Source: JAAYYM01 sp964483545
Lineage (GTDB): Bacteria; Bacillota; Clostridia; Lachnospirales; Lachnospiraceae
Direction of reading: 5' to 3'
NCBI GenBank assembly: GCA_964483545.1
Contig: CAZACC010000008.1
Location: 1 to 37,606, forward strand
DNA length: 37,606 bases
The notes under the pieces are model-generated. The model made no database searches. It saw only the letters and a program-made list of their open reading frames with translations, and had not been told where the DNA came from. The position numbers and the translations under genes are program-made. Below, one piece after another: positions 21,941-30,407 of this stretch; within the stretch, counting starts at the first letter, position 1; every line of letters starts with the position of its first letter.

Positions 21941-23380
21941 ATGGGAAATGAGAGCGGTACATGGGTCATGTATGGTGTAGAGCCAGATGATCCAGAATGT
22001 ATACATACAGTGGAAGAAGCAATTGCATATATAAATGAAGTTGGATTTTTACCGCTTTTTAAGAATGAAATTCCAGGTTTTTCACTGGAGGAGCGGACGG
22101 TTGCAGAGCATTGGTGGTCTGAAAACCCAGCGAAGGATCCTTGGGAATGGAGAGCAATGATTGCACGTAAGGGTGAAATTGCCTATGGTAAATTTTTTGA
22201 TGGAAAAGCAGGGTTTATTTCTAAGAAATGGCTTCCATACTTTGTGAACTATCGACGAGATGGATATGATTTTGATGCACTTTGGGGCGATGAAAAGGCA
22301 TCAAGGCGTCAGAAAAAGATTATGAGTCTATTTGAAGAAGACAATGCGTATGCAGAATTATTTTCTTATGAAATCAAGCAGAAAGCCGGATTTGGAAAGG
22401 AAGGCGAGAAGGGCTTTGAGGGTACAATTTCAAACCTTCAAATGCTTACATATTTGTGTGTAAGAGATTTTCGCCAGAAGAAGAATAAAAAGGGTCAGGC
22501 ATATGGTTGGGCGATAGCAGTGTATGCAACGCCAGAGCATATTTGGGGATATGATTATGTAACATCAGCTTATCACGAGAAATCTGTCGAATCAGGAAAA
22601 CGTATTGCCAAGCACATGATGGATATGTATCCAAGCGCATCAGCTTCTCAGATTAAGAAGCTGATTGGAGTACAGGTTGGAGAAGCGCCAGAGAAAAAAG
22701 CCACAAAGAAAGTGAATTATCCGCAGAACCTTTTAAAGGCGATGAAGCTTAATATAAAATCGCCCACAGACGATCAGCTGCTAGGTCTGGAGTTTGCAAT
22801 CGGGCAGTTAAAGGAATCCTGCCAAGAAGTGATTCGGCTTCACTATGAAAAGGGACTTACCTACAAAGAAGTAGGGGAGCAGACCGGAAAATCCAGCTCC
22901 AGGTGTGGACAAATTAGCAGAATGGGAATGATGCGGTTACAGTGTCCAAACAGAATGCAATGGATAATAGACGGATATCAGGGAAGACTTGAGAAGATAA
23001 CTGCATTAGCAGAAAAAGCACGAATGCAGTTCTTAGCAGAAGGGAAAAATGTCCAAGCAGATATGATGATTCAAAGCCCAGATACACTGCCAGGAATAAC
23101 GGCTCAGCATGCAAAGCTTTTGATGAATGTGGGAATTGGTAATATTGGTATTTTGCGGGAAGTTTTGAAAGAAGATTTCTGGACACGCACAGTTCCTGGT
23201 ATTGGTCATGTGACTGGTGAGAAAATTGTGTATGTAATGTATCGTGTGGGTATAATCGATGAAAGCTTTGAGTCTTATAAGGAAGCAAGAGATAGAGACT
23301 ATTATCTGACTAAATGTGTTAGAATGAGAGAAGACGAGGATGAAATCGAACATACAGATTTTTGGAACAAAGAAATGTAA
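21941..23380 (+). CDS. AlkZ-related multidomain protein with sigma-region-4-like and helix-hairpin-helix segments
   Basis: The protein has 479 residues. The N-terminal half (HTVEEAIAYINEVGFLPLF, EIPGFSLEER, PWEWRAMIARKGEIAYGKFF, KAGFISKKWLPYFVNYRRDG) resembles what I remember annotated as AlkZ-related, after a DNA glycosylase that unhooks crosslinks. Residues about 280-335 (FAIGQLKESCQEVIRLHYEK, then GLTYKEVGEQTGKSSSRCGQ) read like sigma-70 region 4 DNA-binding helices. Residues about 380-440 (LPGITAQHAKLLMNVGIGNI and VPGIGHVTGEKIV) look like two helix-hairpin-helix units, as in RNA polymerase alpha C-terminal domains. AGGAGAAGG directly before ATG 21941 supports the start. DNA repair or DNA-damage-linked transcription is an inference. 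Confidence 0.6.
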   Translation: MGNESGTWVMYGVEPDDPECIHTVEEAIAYINEVGFLPLFKNEIPGFSLEERTVAEHWWSENPAKDPWEWRAMIARKGEIAYGKFFDGKAGFISKKWLPYFVNYRRDGYDFDALWGDEKASRRQKKIMSLFEEDNAYAELFSYEIKQKAGFGKEGEKGFEGTISNLQMLTYLCVRDFRQKKNKKGQAYGWAIAVYATPEHIWGYDYVTSAYHEKSVESGKRIAKHMMDMYPSASASQIKKLIGVQVGEAPEKKATKKVNYPQNLLKAMKLNIKSPTDDQLLGLEFAIGQLKESCQEVIRLHYEKGLTYKEVGEQTGKSSSRCGQISRMGMMRLQCPNRMQWIIDGYQGRLEKITALAEKARMQFLAEGKNVQADMMIQSPDTLPGITAQHAKLLMNVGIGNIGILREVLKEDFWTRTVPGIGHVTGEKIVYVMYRVGIIDESFESYKEARDRDYYLTKCVRMREDEDEIEHTDFWNKEM

Positions 23381-23453
23381 TGATACCAAGAAAGCTGAAC
23401 GCTTCTTTTAAGAACGTGGTATCAACCTAATGTGTGGAAGGGATGGAGCTAAG

Positions 23454-23840
23454 ATGGAATTTTTATGTTATGCAAAGTGTACTACTTGTCAGAAGGCAAA
23501 GAAGTGGCTAGATACTAATGGAATAGAATATACAGAAAGACCGATTAAGGAGCGGAATCCTTCTATTGAGGAATTTAAGGCTTGGCATCAGATGAGTGGT
23601 CTTCCATTAAAGAAGTTTTTTAATACAAGTGGTTTGCTTTATAAGGATATGAAGCTGAAGGACGAGCTTCCGACTATGAGTGATGAGGAACAGTATGAGA
23701 TTCTTGCTACAGATGGAATGCTTGTGAAGAGACCTATAGTGATAGGTGATGATTTTGTTTTGGTTGGGTTTAAAGAGACCGACTGGAAAGATGAACTATT
23801 CAGGAAGGATATTCAAAGGATTTCTACCAGAAAATCGTAG
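23454..23840 (+). CDS. ArsC/Spx-family thioredoxin-fold protein
   Basis: The protein has 128 residues from ATG 23454, behind GGGATGGAG; an upstream ATG at 23430 lacks a ribosome binding site. It has the ArsC/Spx fold: the redox motif C9-T-T-C12 (FLCYAKCTTCQKAKKW), a central LPLKKFFNTSG segment, and the conserved cis-proline strand VKRPIVIGDD. Members act as thioredoxin-coupled arsenate reductases or, as Spx, bind RNA polymerase alpha under disulfide stress. The CxxC pair occurs in both Spx and uncharacterised clostridial ArsC-like proteins. The neighbouring sigma/alpha-like protein makes an RNA polymerase link attractive but unproven. Confidence 0.8.
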   Translation: MEFLCYAKCTTCQKAKKWLDTNGIEYTERPIKERNPSIEEFKAWHQMSGLPLKKFFNTSGLLYKDMKLKDELPTMSDEEQYEILATDGMLVKRPIVIGDDFVLVGFKETDWKDELFRKDIQRISTRKS

Positions 23841-23949
23841 GGTTTATGCGCAATTTCTTTCCCCGAGCATTATTAGTGAGGATGATAGGAAATGATATAT
23901 ATTACAGGTGACTGCCATCAAATACTGCGTTTATCACCCCACATGTGGT

Positions 23950-23990
23950 AAGGGAAAATAATTTAATCATGTTGATTTTACCCTTTTTTC
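23950..23990 (+). terminator. Probable terminator after the ArsC/Spx-like gene
   Basis: AAGGGAAAAT (23950-23959) can pair with ATTTTACCCTT (23975-23985) with one bulge, followed by a T-run (23984-23989). It is AT-rich and modest, and overlaps the -35 of the Fic promoter. Confidence 0.45.
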
Positions 23991-24000
23991 ATGCTATTAT
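23972..24000 (+). promoter_or_regulatory. Promoter of the Fic gene
   Basis: TTGATT (23972-23977) and TATTAT (23995-24000) are spaced by 17 bases. A start near 24007 leaves about 20 bases before ATG 24028, with GGGGAAAAGAGG (24004-24015) as ribosome binding site. Confidence 0.6.
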
Positions 24001-24027
24001 TTAAGGGGAAAAGAGGCGTATAAGGGA

Positions 24028-25074
24028 ATGAGAAACTTTAACTATACAGCAATCAAGGATCAAAGATGGGATTCTGATATACTTGGATATATTGCAGCTA
24101 TATACAAATTAGCTGGAAAGCAGGAGCAATATTTAAAACAACGCCCAGAAGAACTGGGAAAATTGGTGGAGATCGCTAAAATTCAAAGTACAGAGGCTTC
24201 TAATGCTATTGAGGGGATTGTAACTACAAGTACTCGTATCAAACAGCTTGTAGAGGAAAAGACTACACCAAAGAATCGTGATGAACAGGAAATTGCGGGA
24301 TATCGTGATGTGCTTACTATCATTCATGAAAGTTTTGATGCTATCCCACTTTCAAGAAATTATATCCTTCAGCTTCATAAAATCATGTACAACTATATGA
24401 ATAATCCAATGGCAGGACAAACGAAAAATGTTCAAAACTATATCAGTGCAAGCTATCCTGATGGGCATACTAAAATCTTGTTTACACCACTTGCCCCCTA
24501 TGAAACTGCAGAAGCCCTTGATAAAATTTGCAATGAGTTTAATAAAGTTATTGGAAATTTTGAATTAGAACCTTTAATTGCTATACCTGTTTTTATCCAT
24601 GATTTTCTTTGTATTCACCCGTTCAATGACGGCAATGGGAGAATGAGTCGTTTACTCACAACCTTGCTGTTATATCGTAGTGGATTTTATGTAGGAAAAT
24701 ATATATCTTTGGAAGCGAAAATCGCAAAAAATAAAGACCTTTATTATGATGCATTAAATCGTTCTCAATATGGCTGGCATGAAGGTACCGAGGATGCAAA
24801 TCCGTTTATAAAATATATACTCAGTACCATTCTGGCGGCATACAAAGATTTTGAGGATAGATTTTCCATCGTAGAAGAAAAGCTTCCTGCCATAGATATG
24901 GTAAGAAAGGCAATTTTGAATAAAATAGGAAAATTTACAAAACAGGATATCAGAGAACTTTGCCCATCACTTAGCATAAGTTCTGTTGAAAGTGCCTTGA
25001 GAAAACTGGTAGCCGCCAGCGAATTAAAACGAGAGGGAAAAGGGAAATTGACATATTATATTCGATTGAAATAA
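24028..25074 (+). CDS. Fic-domain AMPylase-type protein with N-terminal inhibitory motif
   Basis: The protein has 348 residues. The Fic core motif HPFNDGNGRMSR (H197 catalytic) matches the consensus H-x-F-x-x-G-N-G-R, so it should transfer AMP or a related moiety to a protein hydroxyl group. The N-terminal helix carries S58-N-A-I-E62-G63, the class II inhibitory [S/T]-x-x-x-E-[G/N] motif, whose glutamate blocks ATP binding in the resting enzyme. A winged helix (about 285-345, FTKQDIRELCPSLSISSVES) lies at the C-terminus, as in many Fic/DUF4172-type regulators. Target unknown. The gene is monocistronic with its own promoter and converges on mntP. Confidence 0.9.
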   Translation: MRNFNYTAIKDQRWDSDILGYIAAIYKLAGKQEQYLKQRPEELGKLVEIAKIQSTEASNAIEGIVTTSTRIKQLVEEKTTPKNRDEQEIAGYRDVLTIIHESFDAIPLSRNYILQLHKIMYNYMNNPMAGQTKNVQNYISASYPDGHTKILFTPLAPYETAEALDKICNEFNKVIGNFELEPLIAIPVFIHDFLCIHPFNDGNGRMSRLLTTLLLYRSGFYVGKYISLEAKIAKNKDLYYDALNRSQYGWHEGTEDANPFIKYILSTILAAYKDFEDRFSIVEEKLPAIDMVRKAILNKIGKFTKQDIRELCPSLSISSVESALRKLVAASELKREGKGKLTYYIRLK

Positions 25075-25109
25075 TCCCTTATCAAAACACCAATTCCCTT
25101 AAATAAACT

Positions 25110-25132
25110 TTAGTTTTGAGGAAGAAAACTAA
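25110..25132. terminator. Hairpin between the convergent Fic and mntP genes
   Basis: TTAGTTTT (25110-25117) pairs perfectly with AAAACTAA (25125-25132) around GAGGAAG. It lies between two convergent stops and could end transcription from both sides, though neither flank has a strong T-run. Confidence 0.4.
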
Positions 25133-25174
25133 CAATTAAGGTAAAGCATCTGTCAAAAAGAAGTGTACTACTTG

Positions 25175-25744
25175 TCAGATAGTAAGATGATCAATTAAAA
25201 TTTTTATTCCGATGGCTATTAGAACAATGCCCCCCACCATTTTTGCCTTGTTTTTATATTTTATGCCAAACCTATTACCAAGCACTACGCCGATATATGA
25301 CAGAACAAAAGTTGTGCAGCCTATCAGCGAAATGGAAGGCAAGATGGGCATATTGAAAAATGCGAAGGTGATACCGACCGCTAACGCATCAATGCTGGTC
25401 GCCACAGAGAGTATAAATAATTCCTGGATATTAAAGCGGTCCTCGCAGCTATCACTTCCGCTGTCTTCTTTTTCTGTTATCGCATCCCAAAGCATTTTTC
25501 CACCGATGAACGCTAACAGGACGAACGCAATCCAGTGATCAAATCGGGTGATGTATTGTTCAAACTGTCGCCCCAAAAGCCATCCTATGAACGGCATGGC
25601 TGCCTGGAACCCACCGAAGAAGAGTGCAATCGTGACAGCACGGCAATGGTTGAGTTTTTTCATTGTAAGGCCTTTGCAAAGTGATACTGCAAAGGCGTCC
25701 ATAGACAATCCGATTGCAATTAAAAGCAATTCATATAGTTTCAT
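25175..25744 (-). CDS. mntP: Manganese efflux pump MntP
   Basis: The protein has 189 residues and six membrane helices in two homologous halves. Each half carries the family's acidic signature: LSMDAFAVSLCKGL (D16) in helix 1 and TSIDALAVGITFAFF in helix 4, where the aspartates bind manganese during export. The length equals the usual 185-190. It is transcribed alone from a sigma-A promoter at 25815-25843. The leader is about 64 bases, too short for the yybP-ykoY manganese riboswitch often found before this gene, so regulation is probably at DNA level or absent. GGGAG at 25753-25757 serves the ATG. Confidence 0.93.
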   Translation of the reverse strand: MKLYELLLIAIGLSMDAFAVSLCKGLTMKKLNHCRAVTIALFFGGFQAAMPFIGWLLGRQFEQYITRFDHWIAFVLLAFIGGKMLWDAITEKEDSGSDSCEDRFNIQELFILSVATSIDALAVGITFAFFNMPILPSISLIGCTTFVLSYIGVVLGNRFGIKYKNKAKMVGGIVLIAIGIKILIDHLTI

Positions 25745-25814
25745 ATAGGACTCCCATCAACTTAACCTCCCTACCTGCCAGCCTTGCAAAAATCTCCCTT
25801 TGCAGCCTAAAAAC

Positions 25815-25843
25815 AGTATATTGCTTCGAATGAATTCAGTCAA
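25815..25843 (-). promoter_or_regulatory. Promoter of mntP
   Basis: On the minus strand TTGACT (25838-25843) and TATACT (25815-25820) are spaced by 17 bases. The stretch 25844-25960 upstream shows an unassigned minus-strand frame but no recognisable gene. Confidence 0.7.
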
Positions 25844-25960
25844 TAGTGAGTTTTTCATATTTAGAACAAGAGATTTGAAATGACAAATTACCCCAGAGCG
25901 ATCAACAACTGCACCGTTACGGTCACCATCAATGCACCTGAATCTAAGCAAGCGTTTCAA

Positions 25961-26000
25961 ATAGAAAAGGGATTTGGACAGGTATATCTGCCCAAATCCC
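25961..26000 (-). terminator. Intrinsic terminator of the CZB chemoreceptor gene
   Basis: On the minus strand GGGATTTGG pairs with CCAAATCCC (25992-26000 with 25969-25977), extended by CAG/CTG past one mismatch around a short loop. The T-rich tail TTTTCTAT (25961-25968) follows. It lies 33 bases after the receptor stop. Confidence 0.8.
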
Positions 26001-26032
26001 ACTACTTTCATCCATTATGAAGCAGTAAGCAA

Positions 26033-27508
26033 TTATTCCATGATTCGAATTCCTTGTTTGGTTTGATTTGCTACCGTTTTCTTAATCTTATCTAACAATG
26101 TAAAGACTTGCTTTGAAATGTTTTCTGCTTCATGATATAACTTTCTGGCTTCTTCGAAATCGCCAGCTTTGATGGCATCTATTACCTGATGCCCAATCAA
26201 ATGGAAGCGTTCATGAATAGATTCAATTGCATTCCAGTCATCCTTGATTGCATCATGTTCTATCGTAATTGTATGATAGAAATGTCCAAATGCACATTTC
26301 GTACTATCGGTCTGTAATGGATAAGTCTTTTCTTCTTCTACAATTTTTTTCAAAGTACCTAACCAGTTTTGATGTGCATTTAATGCTTTATCAATTGTAG
26401 CTTCTAATTCTTCATTGGAAATATTATGCGTACTTCCTCGTAAAGCATCGAAAAGATGAAGTGTGACACCAGAAAGGTCTTCATCAATTTGCGTAATCTG
26501 TTTTGCGAGTTCGTTACTATGAGCTACATCCTCTAAAATTGTTTTTGTCATCGTTGTAAGCTGTTCTGCATCCTTACTAGAAGCATCCATCGCTTCGCTG
26601 ATTTCTGCGGTGGATATCTTCACACCACTCATAGATTCATTCACATTTTGAACATCCTGAATTGTTTCATGTAGTAAATCCATGTTCTTTTGCATGGTTC
26701 CATACACGTTTTCAATCTTAGCACTCATATTTGTAGAGGACTCGATTGTGTTTTTCATGCTATCTTTTCCATTCATTGCCGCTGATTGGATATCTGTTAA
26801 AAAAGAACTCATCCCTACAAGACTACTCTTTGTATTTTCTGCCAATTTTTGGATTTCTGTTGCAACTACAGCAAATCCTCTTCCATGCTCTCCAGCTCTT
26901 GCCGCCTCGATAGAGGCATTGAGTGCAAGTAAATTTGTCTGTTCTGCAATTGCTCCAACCCCACTAACAATTTCAGTGATGTTATCAGCTAATTTCACAA
27001 GTTCCTCAATTCTGGTATTCATCAAAGAAGAGTTTTCCATTACATTTTCTTTTAAAATGTTGATTTCGTTTAGTTCTTCCATGCCCTCACGATTGGACTT
27101 TAACAACTCCTGAGAATCTACAGCCAGTTTGTTCAAGGTAATAGAAGAATCATTTACCGAATCTGAAACCATATTCATGCTTGCTGTTGTCTCTTCTACA
27201 ATTGCAAGATTTGATTCACTCAAATCTGCAAGTTCCGTTGCAAAATCTTTCAAGTCTGATGAAATCTGTGACATATTCACATCAAAGCTACTCATTTTTG
27301 TCACGATATCAAGCAATTCTTTTGCGGAAATCGAAATCATTTCTTCGTTTTTAAAAAATTTGTCAAACAAATCATACACCGTTTGATGAAGTGGGTATTT
27401 AATCGTTGTCATCGGTTCCACAGTTTCTCCAGCCAGTCTTTGATTTACATAATTAACAATACAACTTGCCTCACCACAATTGCCCTTCTTTTTACGAAAA
27501 AATGTCAT
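26033..27508 (-). CDS. Soluble methyl-accepting chemotaxis receptor with C-terminal CZB zinc-binding domain
   Basis: The protein has 491 residues with no membrane helix, so it is cytoplasmic. The signalling tip is NLLALNASIEAARAGEHGRG, the CheA/CheW-binding hairpin. The C-terminal about 120 residues form a CZB domain: a histidine in NAHQNWLG, the cysteine in STKCAFGHFYH, and the histidines of IHERFHLIGHQV are its zinc ligands. CZB receptors respond to zinc or to oxidants such as hypochlorite through the zinc-bound cysteine. The N-terminus has a further C-x4-C pair (C11, C16). A GGAGAAAAG site precedes the ATG. Single gene with its own terminator. Confidence 0.9.
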   Translation of the reverse strand: MTFFRKKKGNCGEASCIVNYVNQRLAGETVEPMTTIKYPLHQTVYDLFDKFFKNEEMISISAKELLDIVTKMSSFDVNMSQISSDLKDFATELADLSESNLAIVEETTASMNMVSDSVNDSSITLNKLAVDSQELLKSNREGMEELNEINILKENVMENSSLMNTRIEELVKLADNITEIVSGVGAIAEQTNLLALNASIEAARAGEHGRGFAVVATEIQKLAENTKSSLVGMSSFLTDIQSAAMNGKDSMKNTIESSTNMSAKIENVYGTMQKNMDLLHETIQDVQNVNESMSGVKISTAEISEAMDASSKDAEQLTTMTKTILEDVAHSNELAKQITQIDEDLSGVTLHLFDALRGSTHNISNEELEATIDKALNAHQNWLGTLKKIVEEEKTYPLQTDSTKCAFGHFYHTITIEHDAIKDDWNAIESIHERFHLIGHQVIDAIKAGDFEEARKLYHEAENISKQVFTLLDKIKKTVANQTKQGIRIME

Positions 27509-27755
27509 TTTCTTTTCTCCTTTTCTCTTTTGTAATCATCTATCTTTGTCTTTATTTTTATCATATAATCTTTCTTTTTTTATAAGTTGAACTCACTTTC
27601 CATATTAGCAAATACTAGCAGAAAAATCAAGATAAAGAATTAAGTGGTTTGCTGGTGAATTTTGCTGGTTTTCCCTGTGATTTTTTCGGTTAGATAGATA
27701 TTTGCTCTGTCTCATTGTTATGCCATGAAATAGGGATATCAGATATAAGAGCAAT

Positions 27756-27801
27756 AAAAAGACCTTGAAATCACTATTTATGTGAAATCAAAGTCTTTTT
27801 T
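27756..27801 (-). terminator. Terminator after ferritin (probably bidirectional)
   Basis: AAAAAGAC...TGAAATCAC (27756 onward) pairs with GTGAAATCAAAGTCTTTTT (27782-27800) with a few internal mismatches. The symmetric A/T tails allow function on both strands. It lies about 80 bases beyond the ferritin stop. The rest of 27509-27882 holds no gene; the receptor promoter there is not obvious. Confidence 0.65.
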
Positions 27802-27882
27802 AAAGAGAATCCTTTACTTAATGAATAAACGATGATAATCAAACAATCGCTCCTTCAATCTGTCTATGATATATGGCAAAGA

Positions 27883-28362
27883 CTATCTCGCACCAAGTTC
27901 ATTATCCAGAATATAAAGTCCATTCCATGCACCATTTATTCTTTCTAATCTTTCTACAATAACACCAAATGTATCCTCTTCTTCAATTTGTTCATCAACA
28001 AACCATGCAAGAAGGTTTAGTACTCTTTCTTCCCCTTCTTCTCTTGCAGATTTTACTAAGCTATGAATGTGTGAAGTTACCACCTTTTCATGAGCGAGTG
28101 CTTTTTGAAATACCTCATCAATAGAAGCAAATTTACCATCTCCTGGATTCAAAGCACGGTATTTAATGCCATAACCTGTTTCTTGTAAAAATGCCTTAAT
28201 CTTTCCGGCATGTTCCATTTCTTCTTTCACCTGATGATCGATGAAATGAGTCATGCCCTTCATATTCTGCGCATCTAAATATGCAGACATAGTTGCGTAA
28301 ATATATGCAGACTCCAATTCAAAATTCATTTGTTCATTTAAACCATCATATAATTTGCTCAT
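27883..28362 (-). CDS. ftnA: Non-haem ferritin
   Basis: The protein has 159 residues, a single four-helix ferritin domain. The diiron ferroxidase ligands are visible: E17 (NFELESAYIY), E48 and H51 (KEEMEHAGK), a helix C glutamate in AHEKVVTSH, and the EQIEEEDTFG segment of helix D. It oxidises Fe(II) and stores iron as a 24-subunit shell in the cytoplasm, also limiting oxidative damage. AAGGAGG (28369-28375, minus strand) is a strong ribosome binding site. Position beside mntP and the CZB receptor groups metal and oxidant functions, although each is a separate unit. Confidence 0.93.
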   Translation of the reverse strand: MSKLYDGLNEQMNFELESAYIYATMSAYLDAQNMKGMTHFIDHQVKEEMEHAGKIKAFLQETGYGIKYRALNPGDGKFASIDEVFQKALAHEKVVTSHIHSLVKSAREEGEERVLNLLAWFVDEQIEEEDTFGVIVERLERINGAWNGLYILDNELGAR

Positions 28363-28407
28363 CCTTTTGCCTCCTTAAATTTTTTGGAATTTATTGATTC
28401 ACAACAT

Positions 28408-28416
28408 ATTATATCA
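28408..28416 (-). promoter_or_regulatory. Extended -10 promoter of ferritin
   Basis: On the minus strand TG-A-TATAAT (28416 down to 28408) is a consensus extended -10; no good -35 is seen. Leader about 40 bases. No Fur-like palindrome was recognised. Confidence 0.5.
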
Positions 28417-28488
28417 TATATTTTCATAATTGCACGTACAAAATGGCGGATGTTTCTTTCTGTTATTTCTTGTTTTTTAGGCTGGAAT

Positions 28489-28517
28489 TTGATATTATTT
28501 AAAATAAGTTGTAGAAT
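28489..28517 (+). promoter_or_regulatory. Promoter of the PAS-GGDEF-EAL gene
   Basis: TTGATA (28489-28494) and TAGAAT (28512-28517) have a 17-base spacer. It is a sigma-A type promoter and not the flagellar sigma-D type. The leader is about 70 bases. Confidence 0.5.
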
Positions 28518-28593
28518 ATAAAAAAAAACTTAGACTTTAATTCAGATCGCATGGTTTGACCTTACTTTGAGATGCATAAGAGGGTGAGAATGA

Positions 28594-30366
28594 ATGACTC
28601 AGGTTAAGAATAAGACTAGTAATCCTAGAGCTCTAGAGGAAAACATGCAGAAACATATGGATGTCGACAAATTGGAAAAAATCAGTGATATAAAATCGAT
28701 TACAGAGCGAATTTTTAATGTCACGCTAGAAGGGATTATAATCACTGATCACCGTGGTGCGATTCTTCGCGCAAACGAAGCTTTTGAGCAAATGTCAGGC
28801 TATACACAAGAAGAATTGATTGGAAAGAATCCGAGAATCTTCAGATCAGGAAAGCAAGGAAAGCGTTTTTACACGGAAATGTGGCGCAGTATTATAGAGA
28901 ATGGCTACTGGGAAGGTGAGATTTGGGATAGGAAAAAGGATAACTCGCTTTATCCAAAACATATGTCGATATCAGCCCTTAAGAATTGTGACTATGAGGT
29001 GGAGTATTATATTGCCATTTCCATTGATATTAGTAATTTGAAGGAAGCAGAAGCAAAGCTATATAGGATAGCGTATCTAGATTGTCTGACGATGATTCCA
29101 AATCGGAGATTATTTTATGATAGGCTAGGCAATAGGCTCGCTCAAAGTATTAAGAATTCTCGAAAAATAGCAGTCCTAATGATTGATATGGATGAATTTA
29201 AGTTGATTAATGATTCCTTTGGGCACTCGGTGGGGGATGTAGTACTCAAGGAGTTTGCTGCACGTATAAAATCTAGCATACGTAAAAAAGATATGGTGGC
29301 TCGAATAGATGGGGATCAGTTCGCAGTGATTTTGGAGAATATTGCTGGTGCTGAGTATGTGGAAGAAAATGTGACACATATTATGAATGCAATTCAGATG
29401 CCGTACAATATCGAGGGAAGAAAAATCACAATTGGAGTTAGTGTGGGGATTGCCATTTCGCCAGATGATGGACAAGAGGTGGAAGGGTTGGCACGGAAGG
29501 CAGATGCAGCGCTGAATGTAGCCAAGAAAACTGGGAAAGGAACGTATATCTTTATCTCAGATGAGATTGAAAAGAAAAATAGAGAAGTTTTGGAGATACG
29601 ACTTCGACTGAAAGAGGCTATAGAGAGGGACGAGTTTTCACTTTATTTGCAGCCAAAGATTGCAAACGAAGAGGGGAAGCTGTGTCTTGTAGGAGCAGAG
29701 GCACTTATTCGTTGGAAGATAGCGGAGAATCAGATGTACCCTCCGGCTAAATTTATTCCAATAGCCGAGAATAGTGGGATGATTCAAAAAATTGGAGAAT
29801 GGGTGTTTGAGGAAATTCTGCGCATTAACGAGAAACTAAGAGAGCACCAGATCGAGACCAAGTTGGCAATTAATGTATCGGCAAGACAGCTAGAGACAGA
29901 CCAGTTTATCAATAAAATCAAGGAAAATCCTCAGGTTAAGGAAAAAAACATTATCTTGGATTTGGAAATAACAGAAGGTTATCTTTTGCGAGATTTTGAT
30001 CATGCCCTTACTATGTTGAATAAATTGCATGATATAGGGATTCGTATTGCGTTAGATGATTTTGGAACTGGGTTTTCTTCATTGAGTTATCTTACGCGTC
30101 TGCCAATCGAATATCTAAAGATTGATAAATCTTTTATCGATGATGTTGCAGTAGAGAATAATAAGAATATTGTACCATATATTATTGCGATGGCAAAGAA
30201 ACTTAAGATGAAAACAATTGCCGAAGGTGTGGAAACAAAAGAACAGGCAGATTTTCTGTTTAGTCAGAATTGTGATGAAATACAAGGATATTATTTTGGT
30301 GAGCCTATGGATTTAGAAGCTTTTATTCAGTTTGCTAAGGAATTTGAAGAAAAACACAATAAGTAA
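28594..30366 (+). CDS. PAS-GGDEF-EAL protein, probable cyclic-di-GMP phosphodiesterase
   Basis: The protein has 590 residues and no membrane helix. The PAS domain (about 35-155) opens VTLEGIIITDHRGAILRAN and includes the GYWEGEIWDRKKD signature. The GGDEF domain (about 165-325) has D239-G-D-Q-F243 in place of GG[D/E]EF, losing the first glycine and the catalytic glutamate, so cyclase activity is doubtful. The EAL domain (about 335-585) keeps E369-A-L, LDLEITEG, LDDFGTGFSSLSYL (D488/D489), the lysine of LKIDKSF and TIAEGVETKEQ, so it should hydrolyse c-di-GMP, perhaps with GTP binding by the GGDEF as activator. High c-di-GMP usually opposes motility, fitting the neighbouring flagellar genes. 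The chemoreceptor starts 41 bases later. Confidence 0.9.
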   Translation: MTQVKNKTSNPRALEENMQKHMDVDKLEKISDIKSITERIFNVTLEGIIITDHRGAILRANEAFEQMSGYTQEELIGKNPRIFRSGKQGKRFYTEMWRSIIENGYWEGEIWDRKKDNSLYPKHMSISALKNCDYEVEYYIAISIDISNLKEAEAKLYRIAYLDCLTMIPNRRLFYDRLGNRLAQSIKNSRKIAVLMIDMDEFKLINDSFGHSVGDVVLKEFAARIKSSIRKKDMVARIDGDQFAVILENIAGAEYVEENVTHIMNAIQMPYNIEGRKITIGVSVGIAISPDDGQEVEGLARKADAALNVAKKTGKGTYIFISDEIEKKNREVLEIRLRLKEAIERDEFSLYLQPKIANEEGKLCLVGAEALIRWKIAENQMYPPAKFIPIAENSGMIQKIGEWVFEEILRINEKLREHQIETKLAINVSARQLETDQFINKIKENPQVKEKNIILDLEITEGYLLRDFDHALTMLNKLHDIGIRIALDDFGTGFSSLSYLTRLPIEYLKIDKSFIDDVAVENNKNIVPYIIAMAKKLKMKTIAEGVETKEQADFLFSQNCDEIQGYYFGEPMDLEAFIQFAKEFEEKHNK

Positions 30367-30407
30367 ATGGGACAAAGCAAAGAATGGATCGGGCAGGGGA
30401 GGATAAA

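Noticed and set aside
23381..23428. Hairpin between the AlkZ-related and ArsC/Spx-like genes (TGATACCA/TGGTATCA)
   Set aside because: The arms are only 8 bases and the interior pairs poorly; there is no T-run. It may be structural but was not strong enough to annotate.
25745..25810. yybP-ykoY manganese riboswitch before mntP
   Set aside because: The leader has AAAGGGAG and a small hairpin, but at about 64 bases it is too short and lacks the conserved GGGGAGUAG and CGUCA parts.
25757..26011. 84-codon minus-strand frame between mntP and the CZB receptor
   Set aside because: It spans the receptor's terminator and mntP's promoter, has no good ribosome binding site and resembles no family I know.
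27541..27600. Sigma-D promoter for the CZB receptor (TAAA...GATAA on the minus strand)
   Set aside because: The spacing between the TAAA and GATAA parts is two bases short and the CCG is absent.
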